A stretch of 64,000 nucleotides of DNA, taken from assembly GCF_002443255.2 (NCBI RefSeq), contig NW_019211454.1:26419344-26483343 (forward strand), written 5' to 3'. The notes beneath the pieces are model-generated. The model was not told where the DNA came from and did no database searches. It worked only from the letters and a program-made list of their open reading frames with translations. Below, one piece after another: positions 1 through 12,991 of this stretch (within the stretch, counting starts at the first letter, position 1; every line of letters begins with the position of its first letter). The position numbers were made by a program, and so were the translations under genes. The stretch comes from Varroa destructor (taxonomy: Eukaryota; Arthropoda; Arachnida; Mesostigmata; Varroidae).

Positions 1-359
1 AGAGCGTTTTAGGTCAGAGTGACTTTTCAGAGTTGCTATCCACATTTAGCGGCTTTCATAACGCATAGCAAAGAACTTTTTTATTTCTATTAAATCGTTA
101 GCCTTTTGGAAAATGTTTAAGTTACTTTCCTTGCTTAGTATTTTCGAAAAATTTACAATTGCTTTATGGAACGACAGACGTCGAGTAACAATAGCATCGG
201 TCGCGTCAACCATCTTTAAGATGTACTAATATATGCCGTAGTTAAGGATGCGGTACTAAACTGAAATTATACGGGTGTCTTACCTACGGGAACAACAAAA
301 CAAATAAAAATAGTAATCGTCATCATCAGCACCGTAGGTAAGCATACACATAAGATTAG

Positions 360-467
360 AATAATAACGCTGATGACGAGTCTGGCGCTGGTGCCGCCGC
401 TTATGTTGACCCATATCGACAAGGGTCCGCACTGGGCGGCTACAATGTCGGTCGAGGAGCTGCGTAA
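360..467 (+). CDS. Candidate terminal exon, Gly/Ala-rich C-terminus
   Basis: Not recognised. After a GATTAG acceptor the frame is open for 35 codons to TAA. It has an acidic start (NNNADDES), then Gly/Ala/Tyr-rich sequence including GAGAAAYVDPY and GGYNVG. The GNN codon bias and GC content are much higher than in the flanks, as expected of coding sequence. The rest of the gene would lie left of the window. An open frame of this length can arise by chance, so support is composition plus the acceptor only. Confidence 0.25.
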   Translation, partial: NNNADDESGAGAAAYVDPYRQGSALGGYNVGRGAA

Positions 468-3400
468 TCAAATCAACGGTAACTTAACGGGACTCCTCGT
501 CTATCCCCGTGAACTACAACAAAAGGGTCGATCATTGCACAAAATCTGACGGTAACGCTGATGGAAATGATGGTTATAATCATAATAATCAAAAATACAT
601 TGGGAGATTATGGGAAATTTATGCCGGAGGCGTTCGTATATGATTCATATTATATGCCCATTCGCCGATAATTATTTATTGCAAGCATGGAAGACAATGA
701 CTTGTTCAAAATAATGCGTGCTGAACCGTATGAATAAATCATAAGGGTCAAATCTGTGCAAATTCGAAATAAATTTTAGTCATCATAACATACATCCCAT
801 AGTCGTTGTCGTATTGTCCCATAGTCCGTCTCACAGACAGAGAGAAATCTCAGTTTAAAATGTTTTGTTGTACATTGGGTCCACATTACAGCCCTTGGCT
901 ATACGATCAGAGCATAAGGTGTCAATCACTTTCGTTCGTTACTGATTGATTTTTAGTAAAGCCATTTAGTCACTCAGAATTAATACGTCCCGGAACTATT
1001 CTGCACGATGTACTGGTGGCTTTTCCATTGGCCACGCTGAGTGGAACGCACTCGTATCCGGCCCAATATCTTGTTGCATGCACAACAAAAGCCATACTCA
1101 GAGGGGTTAACTTGTCAAGTTTTGGGGGATGGTCGTAGTTGAAGAGTTCTACTACTACTCGGCTACCACATACGAAATGATTGATTCTGAAGGCTTGGGC
1201 AAACAGAGCAAAATTACTAGCGATACGTTGGGTTATTATTCAGCGTAGGCTGACAAGCTTGTTGTCTCAATATGAAAAATAGTTGCAAATGGTCATCTGC
1301 TGAGAGGAAAGATATAGAAACAATTCAGGCAACGTGTCATCCGCCGCTTCTCCACAAGCAGCTGTGCGATTCAGCTCAAGATCAGAAACATCCATTATGT
1401 GTTTTTGGATATTCTGGTAGCTTTACTTGGTAGGAGCTACTAGCAAGAGTGCCCCACTTTTGTCGCCCATGGATTTTTCTATACAGCTACGTTTTAAAAG
1501 AAAATTGATATAAACATGATAATAAGTAGTATGAATTTTTGTCACTTTAGCTGCGTATAAAAATAGGACTGAAAACGCCGAAGCTAAGGACCGCACGCAA
1601 CCTACATTTCGGAGTTGTGACTATCGCATTTTTTAATAACACAGAGGGATTGTAGTTTTAAGCATGGTTTAGCTGGCCATCCCTGTTTTGGTTTGTGTTA
1701 CTGACATGAGCATACATTATCCGGGATATAGAGACGCGATAGAAACTTCTGCGCTTTTATGGCCATACTCTATCTTACTTGGTTCGCATTGTGCGGCAAG
1801 GAAGACGGAGATGGCGCCGGAGGCTCTGGGTCACTAATGGGCAGTAGGATTTTAAGGGAATTTTTTTGTTTCAACTGTACACAGCTGTCTCAGCTGCGAC
1901 TCAGAAGTCTTTCTTACGGTTACATGGATAGGTAATCTATCTAATAAATAGTGTGAATTCATTTTGTTCTTTCGTATTCAGCAATGCGGTCGGACAGACG
2001 CTGGCAAGGCAACACAGAAGAATGACATCGAAAGAGAACGACGCACATAAATTTTGCTCTTTTGTTAGATCTCACACGATTCAGGACTAGGTAGAAGCAC
2101 ATTTAAAACTAGAGGTTATACTTATTTGAGATAACGGCGGTGGAGTTAGTAAAACCAGTTGGCATGGGAACGGCATGCGTTTAGGTATTCATACTAATTG
2201 TTAGATTTTTACCACCTCATGGTAAATACGTAAGCTTGTACATTTAATGCAGGTATCGTTAGTGTAAAAGGCATGACGTACATGCTTCAACGTTTGAAGC
2301 TTTATAGTCCTGCGTTAGCACAATTAAAATCCCATAAGGCAGCTGAAAAATCTTTTGTGAGAATCAGCTTATATGAATATAAACTCGCTATCGTTTTACG
2401 TATAAATGTGGTACTATTATGCCGGTCGTTTCTCCCCTTTAAAGATCGTTAAAAGTATTTACGTTCTACCTTAGTCTTTTTCATCGGACACCCTACATGC
2501 AGCATGAGCATTGCCCGGATATTTGGTTTTTTCAATAGGAGGCACATCCCCTCGGATTACGATCTGTGCTTTATTGCTACATCTATTCTCAGTATTTAAT
2601 CTTCAGGCAAAAGTTGAATATGACTTTCTTTTACTTTAATCCTGAGAGAATTGAAAAGCGGATGATAGCGAGTGACTTTCGAAGTTCTAGCGGTTTGATA
2701 GAGCTATGTCTGACTTCGATAACGTACGATGTTTATTCTGCAGGATACAGCCAAGAGTCCGAATTCCGAGTAGAGATATAATGGCACAATGTAGGATCTA
2801 TCTCAGGGTATTCTTGGTACCCTCCAGATACACTTTTGTTGCGCAGACTCTAATATATTTAGATCAAAATAGTTTGATTGCAATTAGTAGGCCCTGCATA
2901 TTTGTTAAGAACCAGTCGGGCATTAAGCGCTTTGATCGAAGAACGCTTGGTCCTGACACGACCCGCAGAATACAGGTGAAACACATTTCCGTGCGTTTGA
3001 CTCCAGGTTGTCCGATCGGCATGACCCTGGATCCGTCTTCACTTCTGCCAGATCAGAATGAAAAGATGCGTAAACAACATATAGCCTTTCCTATAAAATT
3101 ATGATTATACGAAGATCAGCAGGATCCCGACCTTTCTGGACATCGCAGCCCCACAAACAACGACGATTGATTTAGACCCATAGGTCCAACATGCCTAAGA
3201 TGTGCGGACACCGTTAACTCACTCATCAACTGTGCGATTCTTTATATTTCGTAATTATAACATCAAATATAATTATTTCAGTCTCCGGAGTGACCTGAAT
3301 CGTATATTGAACTTTGCTAGACTAGTTGATTTCGGTTTATTCTCACCTGCTAAGGTTGAAAACGCTTTTCAAGGTTTATTTGTGTTATTATGGTCAGAAG

Positions 3401-4089
3401 TAATTGATAGATGCAAAATTTCACTGCATTCCAATGTATGATAGTACTAAAAATGCACCCTTTTCTGAAAGTCACGTCTGATATATTCGCTCATGGCGTG
3501 CCTATCATAATCTCTTGATTGATACAGCTTCAATTATGCCCGCGCTACTAGTTTCGATGCAGACAAGCCCAGAAGATAATTTAATTCATTCATTTTTTCA
3601 TCTATGAAAATAATCCGTCAGTACGAGCTCAATAGGATCTGCTAGTAGGTATGTTACGCGAAACTGCAACACCTTGAATAGAAAGAAATCCGGCCACGTA
3701 TTAACAGTAGTCGCTATCACTCCCACAGTTTACCTAAAAAAAAAAAAGGATATTCTGATAAAATAGATTAAATTGTATCTAGAAATTTTTGTTGATGACG
3801 ATACAGGTGACACGTATTCGTTTATGTCCCTTGCATCTGTTTTAGATCTTCACAACGGTGAGTGAGGATCGCACAATACTCGCCAACGTTACTAATTATA
3901 ATATGTTGACTTTACATACTTATAACACAGATGCTATTGGTCTATTGTAAGGCAATCTGCAACAATAGATATTGTTTACACTTATTTGTCATGGTTAGCT
4001 GGCCACTGGGTCTGCCGCTGTTGTTGTCCATCTAGAGAAGGCCCAGCATAGCCGTGTTCATGCGTGGAGAGAAACATTTTACACGTATA

Positions 4090-4126
4090 CGCACGCACGC
4101 ACGTACGTACGTACGTACGTACGTAC
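4090..4126. repeat. (ACGC)n/(ACGT)n microsatellite
   Basis: Two to three ACGC units pass into six and a half perfect ACGT units (4101-4126). ACGT is self-complementary, so the tract is also palindromic. Confidence 0.95.
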
Positions 4127-4605
4127 AAGCGCCTGAAACATGTTTATCTACCATCCAGCAGACAGTAGCCATTATACGCACATGCTAATGGTAATGATAG
4201 TAACATGGCGTTCATTTTTTGCGAGAGATTGGTATTTGTCGAGGAAGCGGATCACTTTGATACAACATAGTACACAGCGATGTTCATTATATCCCCTCGC
4301 TAGATAACAGGCCGTTATACACTTAGTAATAATCAGCTAAATTTGTCCACTTGCTAACAGCAGAAGTAATAACAGCCGCAAATCAGATTAAAGCAAATGA
4401 AGGTAACTACAAAAATAAGAAGGTTACAATACATGCCACCTGTGGCGTGCCATAGATTCAGAAATGTATGCAGATGCGTAATACATATGTTGGAACGGTA
4501 TGTCGTGCAGAGCGGGCGCACATCAGACTAAAAATCGGGAGAAAATGAGGGATATTCTAGTAAATATCGACGCATAATAACCAAATCGGCGCTACCTGAC
4601 TGTGG

Positions 4606-4625
4606 TATATATATATATATATATA
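4606..4625. repeat. (TA)10 microsatellite
   Basis: A perfect TA dinucleotide run of 20 bp. Confidence 0.95.
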
Positions 4626-7087
4626 GGATATTAAACGCGATTACTTTCGCATTTTGAAAACGGCTCAGATTAGAAACATCTTCGAAAGTTTAATTCACGC
4701 TACCACGCGTACTCTTTACGGCGTCAGAGTAATAATCTGCACCTATTTGTTCTGTTATTAACAGCTAGACACTATTATCGGAGTGTTTTGCGTGTGTGCC
4801 GGACCGTGTTTTTTTGAAACATTGTTTTTGTCCATGACGTGAAATTACGACATTGAAATTTTAGTTGAAAAACACCGAAGTATCGTGTAGGCAGTGTAGA
4901 AATACGGGAAGATTTCGCGTTCCCAAATGAAAAGTATTATACATTTGTCGTATTGCTACATCGTAATAAGTTAGTGTATCCATTCTATCACCGCTAAGTG
5001 CTACTTTTGCGTTTACCAGTCGAACGAGAAACGTCCAGAATTACTTTTTCCCGTTACATTTACCTTTCTGCATAAAACGTCTTATACAGATCCGTAGATT
5101 GTTAATACTAAATATGAGCCACACGGTATGAAAAACAATATAAAGCCTATTGCCTTTCAATAAATTGGACAGTTGCTTTTGAAAGCTCTTTGGAGATTTG
5201 TTATATTGTTTTTATTCTTTGCTTAGATGAATACTTGCGGCCAGTGGACCCTACTAGGGTACCTTTTGCTGTCCCTTAATGAACACGATCGTTGGGCCAC
5301 CGCTAGACAATAAATCGGGAATTGGAGACCTGAGAATAGTTTAATGCTAATTTAGACGACGGGGAAATGAACACGTTGTACGACAAAAAAGTATAGACAA
5401 GAAAAAAAAACAGCAGAGATCCAGGTTTATCAAAAACATGTGTAAGGTTATGTTGAATTGAGTGCTCTCCATCCTAACGATTATTATGAGCATGATGACT
5501 AAAAAAAAATCAAACAAAAATACTCAAGACATTCAGCACGAGCATTTAACGTGCTCGACTGTGACGCACCGTACGCTTGTCATGTGCGTTCACAGGCAAA
5601 ACGTGGTTTTTCGAATAGCACCTTCTGTTGTCTCGCTGAATAGACACTCCATTAGATTGGCCGCGAATCGGTGTTGAATTGGAAAATTATACCTTTTAAG
5701 GGGAAGTTCATGGGTGAAAAGTCTGTTGGCACCATAGCAAACAACGAAAGTAACTGATTGGCGGCTACATCTCAAGATCGTATACGCGCTTGTTCTTCTT
5801 GTTTCTGGTGATTTCGTGCCTCGATAATTTCTCGGTTCTTCGATATTCTTACTGCTATTATAGGTCAACGAAAAAAAATTATGTACCAATCTTTATGAGA
5901 GTATAGTTCTTTAGTTTAGAGATTGTATAATAGCTTGTATATGATAAGCACCACTTCTTCTATAAACTCCACATAGCGCTCCCGCCTATCTACTTGCTTT
6001 AATTATATACGAAGTATATCGATGAATAACTTACAGCTGCTTATGTTAATATTACATCAAGATCAAACGGGTAAGCGGACCAGAAGCGTATATAAAGTTC
6101 AATAAGCAGACGACATGGGTTCCGTACCGCTAATGTGACCGACTGACGCTTTGTTCGATTTGTTATTTGTATAACGAATATTCTAGTGAAGTCATAGGGT
6201 TCGGGTGCGTTCCGGTGGCTGGAGGAAACCAATTAAATAGTGGAATTGAGCAAGCGTTAAGGTAAACTTGGCTATAACCACATATTGGTAGCGTCTATTG
6301 ACAAGTCCTACACAGCAACGCCATCCACGCTAGGCCGCATGCTGACCTTCTACTCTCGCTACAACAGGCGTGCAGTACAAGAAAAAGAGAAAATAGTTTT
6401 GTTTAAAATAAAGGGCTTTTTCGAGTCCGTATCTAATAAACTGCGATACCAATTCTCTCTAGCGTTCGACGTCGTGAACAGAACGATAATTTACATAGAT
6501 GTTTCGCTTGCTTGAATGCTTTATTTTTGCGTTGGTCGGCTAATCTCCAGCGCGCGACAAACACGCTAATTCCATAAATTAGATGAATTTAGCTTCTTAA
6601 ATCAGGTAGACAACAAAAGTAGTTCTTTATTTTCACACAAACTTTCACAAACAAGTTAAAAGTGAAGTAGGCTTCTAATTTAGGATTTTTCTAAAAATTG
6701 AAAAAGCTACATTTTTGTAACTAGAAAGCGCGGAACGCTCTACAAATTCGCATAAACGCTTTTCGCATTTTTACTATATACAGCTATACAGTGCTCAGTC
6801 GACCTGCTGCAGGAGATTTATCAAATCTTTAAATATTGAAGTTTTTTACCCAGAGACTCTTAAATCTGGCGGAAACGTTGCAAAATCACGTTGAACGTTC
6901 AGAGAATATGAACCATATTTTCCTATTTTTTCCTAAATAGCGTAACGAGATGGTTTACGGAGGGCCACAACGACTATCTAAATTCTTATAGAACATTTTA
7001 GATTTGAACGTTCCTGTTCAACATCTAGGTAAAGCCCACTAATTCAAATTTTCGACGCGTCGGTGAGAGAAAGATCACAAACATAGC

Positions 7088-7117
7088 TTTACATGATTCA
7101 CTTTCGAATCATGTAAA
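7088..7117. repeat. Perfect 12-bp inverted repeat with 6-nt loop
   Basis: TTTACATGATTC at 7088-7099 pairs perfectly with GAATCATGTAAA at 7106-7117 around the loop ACTTTC. No gene is nearby. No role is evident. Confidence 0.9.
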
Positions 7118-8808
7118 ACATTAAGAGTGATTTTGGCTTCATGTCACACCCTAATATATAAATTTCCTTTATTGCCACGCGATTTCAGCCCCATAGCTTT
7201 GCTTGTTCCGAGAACAATCTACGAGTTAAAGAGGTTCAATGCCTTTCTCTCGTAGCAGGTTAGGAACTGGTGAAAACTGAAGACGATTGCAAATTGCGTG
7301 TAAGGCATTGACTATGTACATATAGAAAATGATTTTTACAAGGTTAGATGCATTAAGCATGCTCGGTAACGCTTATCTTGATGGTTATTAGTGGCATAAT
7401 GTAGTAGAATCTATCTTACTCCTCTCTGACAGCTGGACAGAAGCTCTGAAGTTAAGATTTACGAATTAAAGTGAAACACACGTATACTTTTGTACCGTAC
7501 GAACTACTAAGAGGTTCTGCATTGCCAGTTTAACGATTGACTACCACTGAGCACAATAGACAAATGGGACAAAAACGAAGTTATCAGAACACGTACGTCG
7601 TAGGAAGCGGGAGCTACACTTACAGACCTAGCATTAGTTAATCTTACTGCATTTGTCCTGCCGTCAGATAGAAATAGGGTCGATCATTTGATAATCGTTA
7701 CCCTTCGTTTCGGTCGACTTAAGTATTCAGAATGGTCTAGATCGCGACGAATCGTACCGAATTATCATTATGGTTTAGAAGCGCATTATCTGACATCCAC
7801 TAAAAAGGATTACTACAAAAATAAAAACTACCTTGACCTTCAAAAGGCCCACTAGTTCAATCAACCAGGAAGTGCTCACATCACGTTAGATAAATAAGTT
7901 TTTGTATAGGTCTTAAGTCTGTGAGCTACTTCATACGAGTATTCAAAAAAAAAAAAACACTCAATACACATATCAGACTATTTACATACATACAGAAGCA
8001 CCCGTGCTGTTCATCTTGAGCTTGTTCTGACGTTCATTTCATTTACGACAAAGTTAGACTAGATAAACCTATCGACCGAAAGCCAATGTAACATTAGTTT
8101 TTTTTGTGCAATCTTTTACAATCACTATCATATAATAATTCTTCATTTACAAAATGATCGAGGTTATATTAAACGATTTGTATTTATCTCAGGTGTGGCA
8201 TTGACGCTCAAGTGTACTTGAGGTAATGTACTCTGTTCCTATTTTTGTGTTCAATTTTTGATATTGGGCCGCTAACTATCTTAGCTCCTAAGAAGATTTG
8301 ATATATATATATACAACCATGCGTCGTGCTTGGTCACTAGAGCCGCTGTTCCTCGCTCGCTGTCACAGCAAAAGCGTTCGATGTATGGGTCGCTATGCGC
8401 GTGCTAGACCTCTAGAAGCTGCGATTACTACACGACTTCGCAGGTCGCCGTTACGATTCCTTCGGTTCCGCTTACTGTGTTACCGCTTGCACTATTGATT
8501 ACAGTTACAAAAGCAAGCGAATGGGGATAAACGCTTTCGAGTGTAAGTGTTCATGGATAGGAGCACTTCAAGGATGCTCACCATTTCGAAAACAGCGATG
8601 GTTGCTCATTTTCTACGAACAACGCTCAGGCTATTTACAGTTTCGCTTAGGCCGCTTCGCTGAAGGTGATGACTAGTTAGTGTGAGGGCCAATGGCGTCC
8701 TATGTTAAGTTGTTACAGTTCTGGCGTGGGGTTTAATTTGGGCTGAGGGCCGGGGGATTTTTTTGTATAAAAAATTTATTTAACTCCTTATCCCACTTGG
8801 TATGGTAG

Positions 8809-9289
8809 TGGCATTTATCGAAAGCGTGGACTAAGAGTACCTACCTACTTCCTCGTATGAAACAATGCTTGCATGATAGTGGTAGCGGCCGTAACCATAA
8901 CAACGAGGCGCCGGAAATGTGGGGGCCGTAACCATTACAGCAAATGCTGCGTCTTGCGCGTTTTTTCGTCAGGCATCGGGGGTCCATATGCCACTGATAT
9001 AACTGATCGGATGACCAACAACCGATAAAAATGACATCGCACATAGCACGCCATGTCGGGGCTGATAGTCCGCAATGTAAGCCAGCTGTTCTCAGATTTT
9101 GGCTGCGAACTGAAGTGGACGCAGTGATGCCATAAACCCACCTTTTTAAAGACCCCTTTAGTAATAACTCATAGTTCAGATCTGGCTGAAAAAGCTGAAC
9201 CAGCCGCGGTGAAAGCCTACTCGCTTGATGGTAGTAGTTCCCTCGAAGATGCCGTATCCGACGCTCCAGCGCTGAATGTGACCGATTAA
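8809..9289 (+). CDS. Candidate last two exons of an unidentified gene
   Basis: Putative exon 8809-8927 follows a TAG acceptor with a pyrimidine-rich tract and ends at a GTAACC donor in phase 2. Exon 9175-9289 begins in the matching phase after CATAG and ends in TAA. The junction reads PEMWGP-SDLAEKAEP, and the last exon is rich in Ala, Glu, Asp and Ser, ending ALNVTD. About half of its codons are GNN, the strongest coding-like bias outside the two named genes. A PxxWGP motif occurs near the C-terminus of SLC6 transporters, but that is too little to name it. Upstream exons were not found. The segment 8845-9250 also has open minus-strand frames. Confidence 0.25.
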
Positions 9290-10851
9290 TACAGGGACGG
9301 CCATCTAATCAGCAGCGACTTTAAAAAAACTCCAATAAAAAACGACCTGACTATTTACATAAATACCGATTCATTATAAACATCGTTGAATATTGAATAT
9401 TCTACTTAGATACAATATCACTAAGGTGTATTCTTTGGCTTTCCTCACGGCATCCGCTCATCCGCTTTACCTAGTTCTTGGCCACGTTTTCGCATGTCGA
9501 AGCAAATATTAGCCAAGAATCCCGCAAAAAAGCCTACCTTAATTATGTTGCACTTAACTACAGTCTTAAATGTGTCAGTTTTACGGTAAGGAAAGGTATA
9601 ATAAATGTAATCAGTTGTTCTTGTTAGCGGCATTTTGACAAGGTTTTTATACGTACGACACGTTCACTGACTTGCGTTGCTACGGAGTGGCCGAGAATCT
9701 GCTTGGCTACTTAATACTATTTCACCAAGTTTTTGGCCACTTTTCTACATATGATCAACCTGTTCCTTAAGCTTATTCACCATCTGTGAGTTGTCGGAAA
9801 CCGAGAATCTTTCGACCAGTCACATGAGAAATTTATATTCTAAAAAAAAAAAAAAACACTATCCGGTGCGATATGCAGAAGTACCATTAACTTTTTTTTT
9901 CTATCAAACTAAATTCTGTTCGCTGCCGACGGATAATCTCAGGCATTCTGCCACCTCAAATCGTTGAAGGAAATTTTCAATAACTATGGTTTTAGTGGGA
10001 TCGTCCACTCCTCCATATAGCTAATAATAAAATAGTCGCGTTATCAAAGAGAGCGCCTAACCTAAAGTTACATCACGTAGCCTACAGATTATGTAACATA
10101 ACATGAGCGTAAACTTTTTTTTCCCGATAAATCGCGTCTGACTAAACTGGCCATCTTGCGCTATACCTGCATCGATTTTTGTTGTATCTGGCACTCCAAT
10201 TGAATCACGCGAACCAGACCGACTCCGAAACACGAGACGAAGGCAACATCGCGTCAAGAACAAGATCATAGGGCGCGAAATTAGCCCCCAAATCGTTCAG
10301 GCGCATAGATATGCACTCTGATTCCTAGCATCGTTACATGGTATGATCACACGGGAAATTCAGATATTGTCATTTCAAATCTGACTTGCCATGGCCAGGT
10401 TGATACATGCATCACGAAGATCAATAAACTACAGATGACTATGTACGTCCTCAGCGTGTCAGTAGAACAAGGTGGGATTAAGCACATGATTTTCCACTAT
10501 ACAGTATCACATGTTTAGCGACAAGGTCTCACAGACCCCACAGTGCAGCACGACTAAAGAACAGAAAGCATGATAAGGTCAAAAGTATTATGAGTCGCTG
10601 GCACGACCCTCTTCGGAAACGTGAGGGTCAATAAAAAGAAGCTAGGATGCGAAGAATGGCAATTATTCAAAGGTCTCATGCGGACTCGAAAGCAAAAGTG
10701 GTGTAGTCGCTATTTTGCCAGTTCAATTACCCTCCAAATTTCCAAGTTATAGGGTAAGTAAGGATTAGCGGGTGGTCGACCTTTGCCTTGCGGATTCCCC
10801 AACACACCGAGAGATTAGTTCATCTTAACCTTAAAAGTAATCCCACATTAG

Positions 10852-11007
10852 GACCCTAGTATCGACTATTCGGGAATACGAGTCTGCATTCAGCAGGCGA
10901 TCGATGAAAGGGCTTCCCAAATCCTTCAAAAAAGATCACTAACGCAATCACTATTCAATCGCTGCGTTAACTATCGAGGCGTCAAAGCCGCCGTTGCCCC
11001 TGTTTAA
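10852..11007 (+). CDS. Candidate terminal exon, unidentified
   Basis: After a CCCACATTAG acceptor there are 51 codons to TAA, with balanced codon use and the ending GVKAAVAPV. No family is recognised and no preceding exon could be joined with confidence. It may be chance. Confidence 0.15.
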   Translation, partial: DPSIDYSGIRVCIQQAIDERASQILQKRSLTQSLFNRCVNYRGVKAAVAPV

Positions 11008-12801
11008 CGCTTGCTCTACTGTCATGACCTTTCACTTCCATTGCCTAAAGCCGTGAGAATGGTCGATATAATGACCTGTGACCGTCGAATGATATCGTAT
11101 TATCATTAGCGTTGAAAAGGTCACACTAGCTTTCAATTACATAAGGAAAACAAAGGCGGAGCTAATTCGAGAAATTTTCGCACAGGTATCAAGGTATCAG
11201 CGAAAGCATATCGCTCGCTATACGGTAGGGATAATTGTAAAGTACATTTGGATATTACGATCTGACTTCTGATAATATGAAATATATTGATCGTATTCCG
11301 TTTATCACATAATAATAATCATTGTATAGTAAAACACGTATCTGTCTATAAAAGCCTTGTACGTGCTGTAGTATAAAAATTCAATTATTTTGTTCTTCCT
11401 TTACTAAAGCAATCTGAAAAGCTTTTATTTTATGTTATCATATATCAAATGGAAGAAAAGTTATTTTGCCATTTATTGCCTAACAAGAAGCGCAGAATTT
11501 TACTCGAATTCCAATAACTTTATCTGTTATTATATACTGTCACTGTATTTATTACTTTTCGCTAGGAACTTTCAAAGTTTTCCAAGTATTCAAAATTTCG
11601 TCCAGCTGGGTTTAGGACCCTCTTCACTGTCAAATGCACGAAAGAACGATACTATGTTTTACGTCGTTAAGAGTTAAGAGTTTTACGTCGAGTATTGTCG
11701 CTAAGCATTCACAGCAGACAGCTGGCTCCCAGCACGAAACGAAGTATATCGACAGTTGGATTCAAACCTACATCGCCATGTACCTCTCAACTTCAGCAGG
11801 TACGGGTAATACCAACCACGCCATCATTATGTCTAGAGATCTCTAGAAGAGAATGTAAAATAACCCCCTACTTAAGCTCATCCGAAGCGATTTTTTACCT
11901 CTTTTCCATGTGTGGTTAAGAATGCAGCGAAAAATGATTCTACCTCGTCGGTCGGGCCTTTTCTGGGCCCCCGTTTTGCGCCCCACAGATATTTTCGTGT
12001 GCAGCGGATGGGCGTGTACCATCTATCCAATCTCCTCAAATGCAAACAGTTTTTGGCGATAGAGGTTTGGGTCAACATTGGGCCTAGTTCCAATGTGTAT
12101 GTCGAGTCATATGATTGCACTTTTTTTCCGTGCATCATTGACGAATCGTTTGTCGGTCATCTATGAAAATGTTTTTGATTAGCCCGCACCAACCTCTGGT
12201 GAGTGGCCAGGGAGGAATGCATTCTCGAATTCAATGGTTTCATTCTAGAATTTCGCAGTCCAATTTTTTGTCCAATTTTGTATAAATTCTATTTTTCGTT
12301 GCTGTGGCAGATTTTTGATTTCGGGGCAAAAGGCGCGTAGTTTTTGCTAACGTGCATTACGGTGCTAAATCGGTAGGGTCATAATTGCTGTTAAGAAGCT
12401 AGACCCGAACACGGTAGTTAGCAGCGTTAACGCTCAGAAGGCAGAGACATGTTATCTCTAGGGGCGAACTTTCGAAGAACTTCGTGAGCACCACTAATTT
12501 TTCCGAATCCGTCGCAGTGGTGCTTCTGTCCATCCGGCTATCTAACTGAATACGCCAGATTTTCTCTGTACTGAGTAGTATCACCATCGCAGCACGGTCA
12601 TTGGCACGACAATGGGCTACTACAATACCACGTGATTCGTTCGGCCGTAAAGCTGATAGCAGATTATGGCTAGCTGAGAGCATGCGCCGCAAACAGGCGT
12701 CCATATACTTCGAGGTGCATTATTAGTCACGAGGTCACAATTCATTGAACCACGCACACAGACTCCGTCGTTCATCCAGCACAGTATCAAACCTCACTTC
12801 G

Positions 12802-12991
12802 CTATCGTTCTGAAGGTTTTTTTTTTATTTTAGACCTGCACTCGCGTGGTTTTGCCGACGATGCGGATACCCCTTTAGTGCCAGATCCTGGTTGGCAGTC
12901 GGCCTCTCCAAATTTTACCGCCCACCCACTCTGGCTGACGTCACACCCACTGGCAAATTTTCTTCTATACGTCACAATTAGTTTGCAAGAT
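12802..12991 (-). CDS. Candidate terminal exon, Cys/Gly/Ser-containing basic C-terminus
   Basis: On the minus strand a good acceptor (TTTTGCAG, just above 12991) opens a frame of about 62 codons to TAG at 12802. The peptide has four Cys (starting SCKL, then SGCDVS, EADCQPG and REC) and ends in a basic KIKKKPSER tail. The patch is clearly more GC-rich than its flanks. No family is recognised and no upstream exon was found. It could be the end of a small secreted protein or a chance frame. Confidence 0.2.

Larger units (their letters stand above)
468..8808. other. No supported gene; AT-rich DNA with simple repeats
   Basis: Contains the ACGT and TA microsatellites, the 12-bp hairpin, several A/T homopolymers and scattered open frames below about 135 codons on both strands. 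None shows a known domain or a joinable exon. The longest, 2706-3104 +, is of a length expected by chance in DNA of this composition. Confidence 0.6.

Noticed and set aside
960..1250. Protein-like frames on both strands (about 75 codons on the minus strand, 47 on +)
   Set aside because: Opposing frames cannot both be real, neither has splice support, and frames of this length are expected many times by chance.
2706..3104. 132-codon + ORF with ATG
   Set aside because: Length within chance expectation, with no motif or family resemblance and no coding-like composition.
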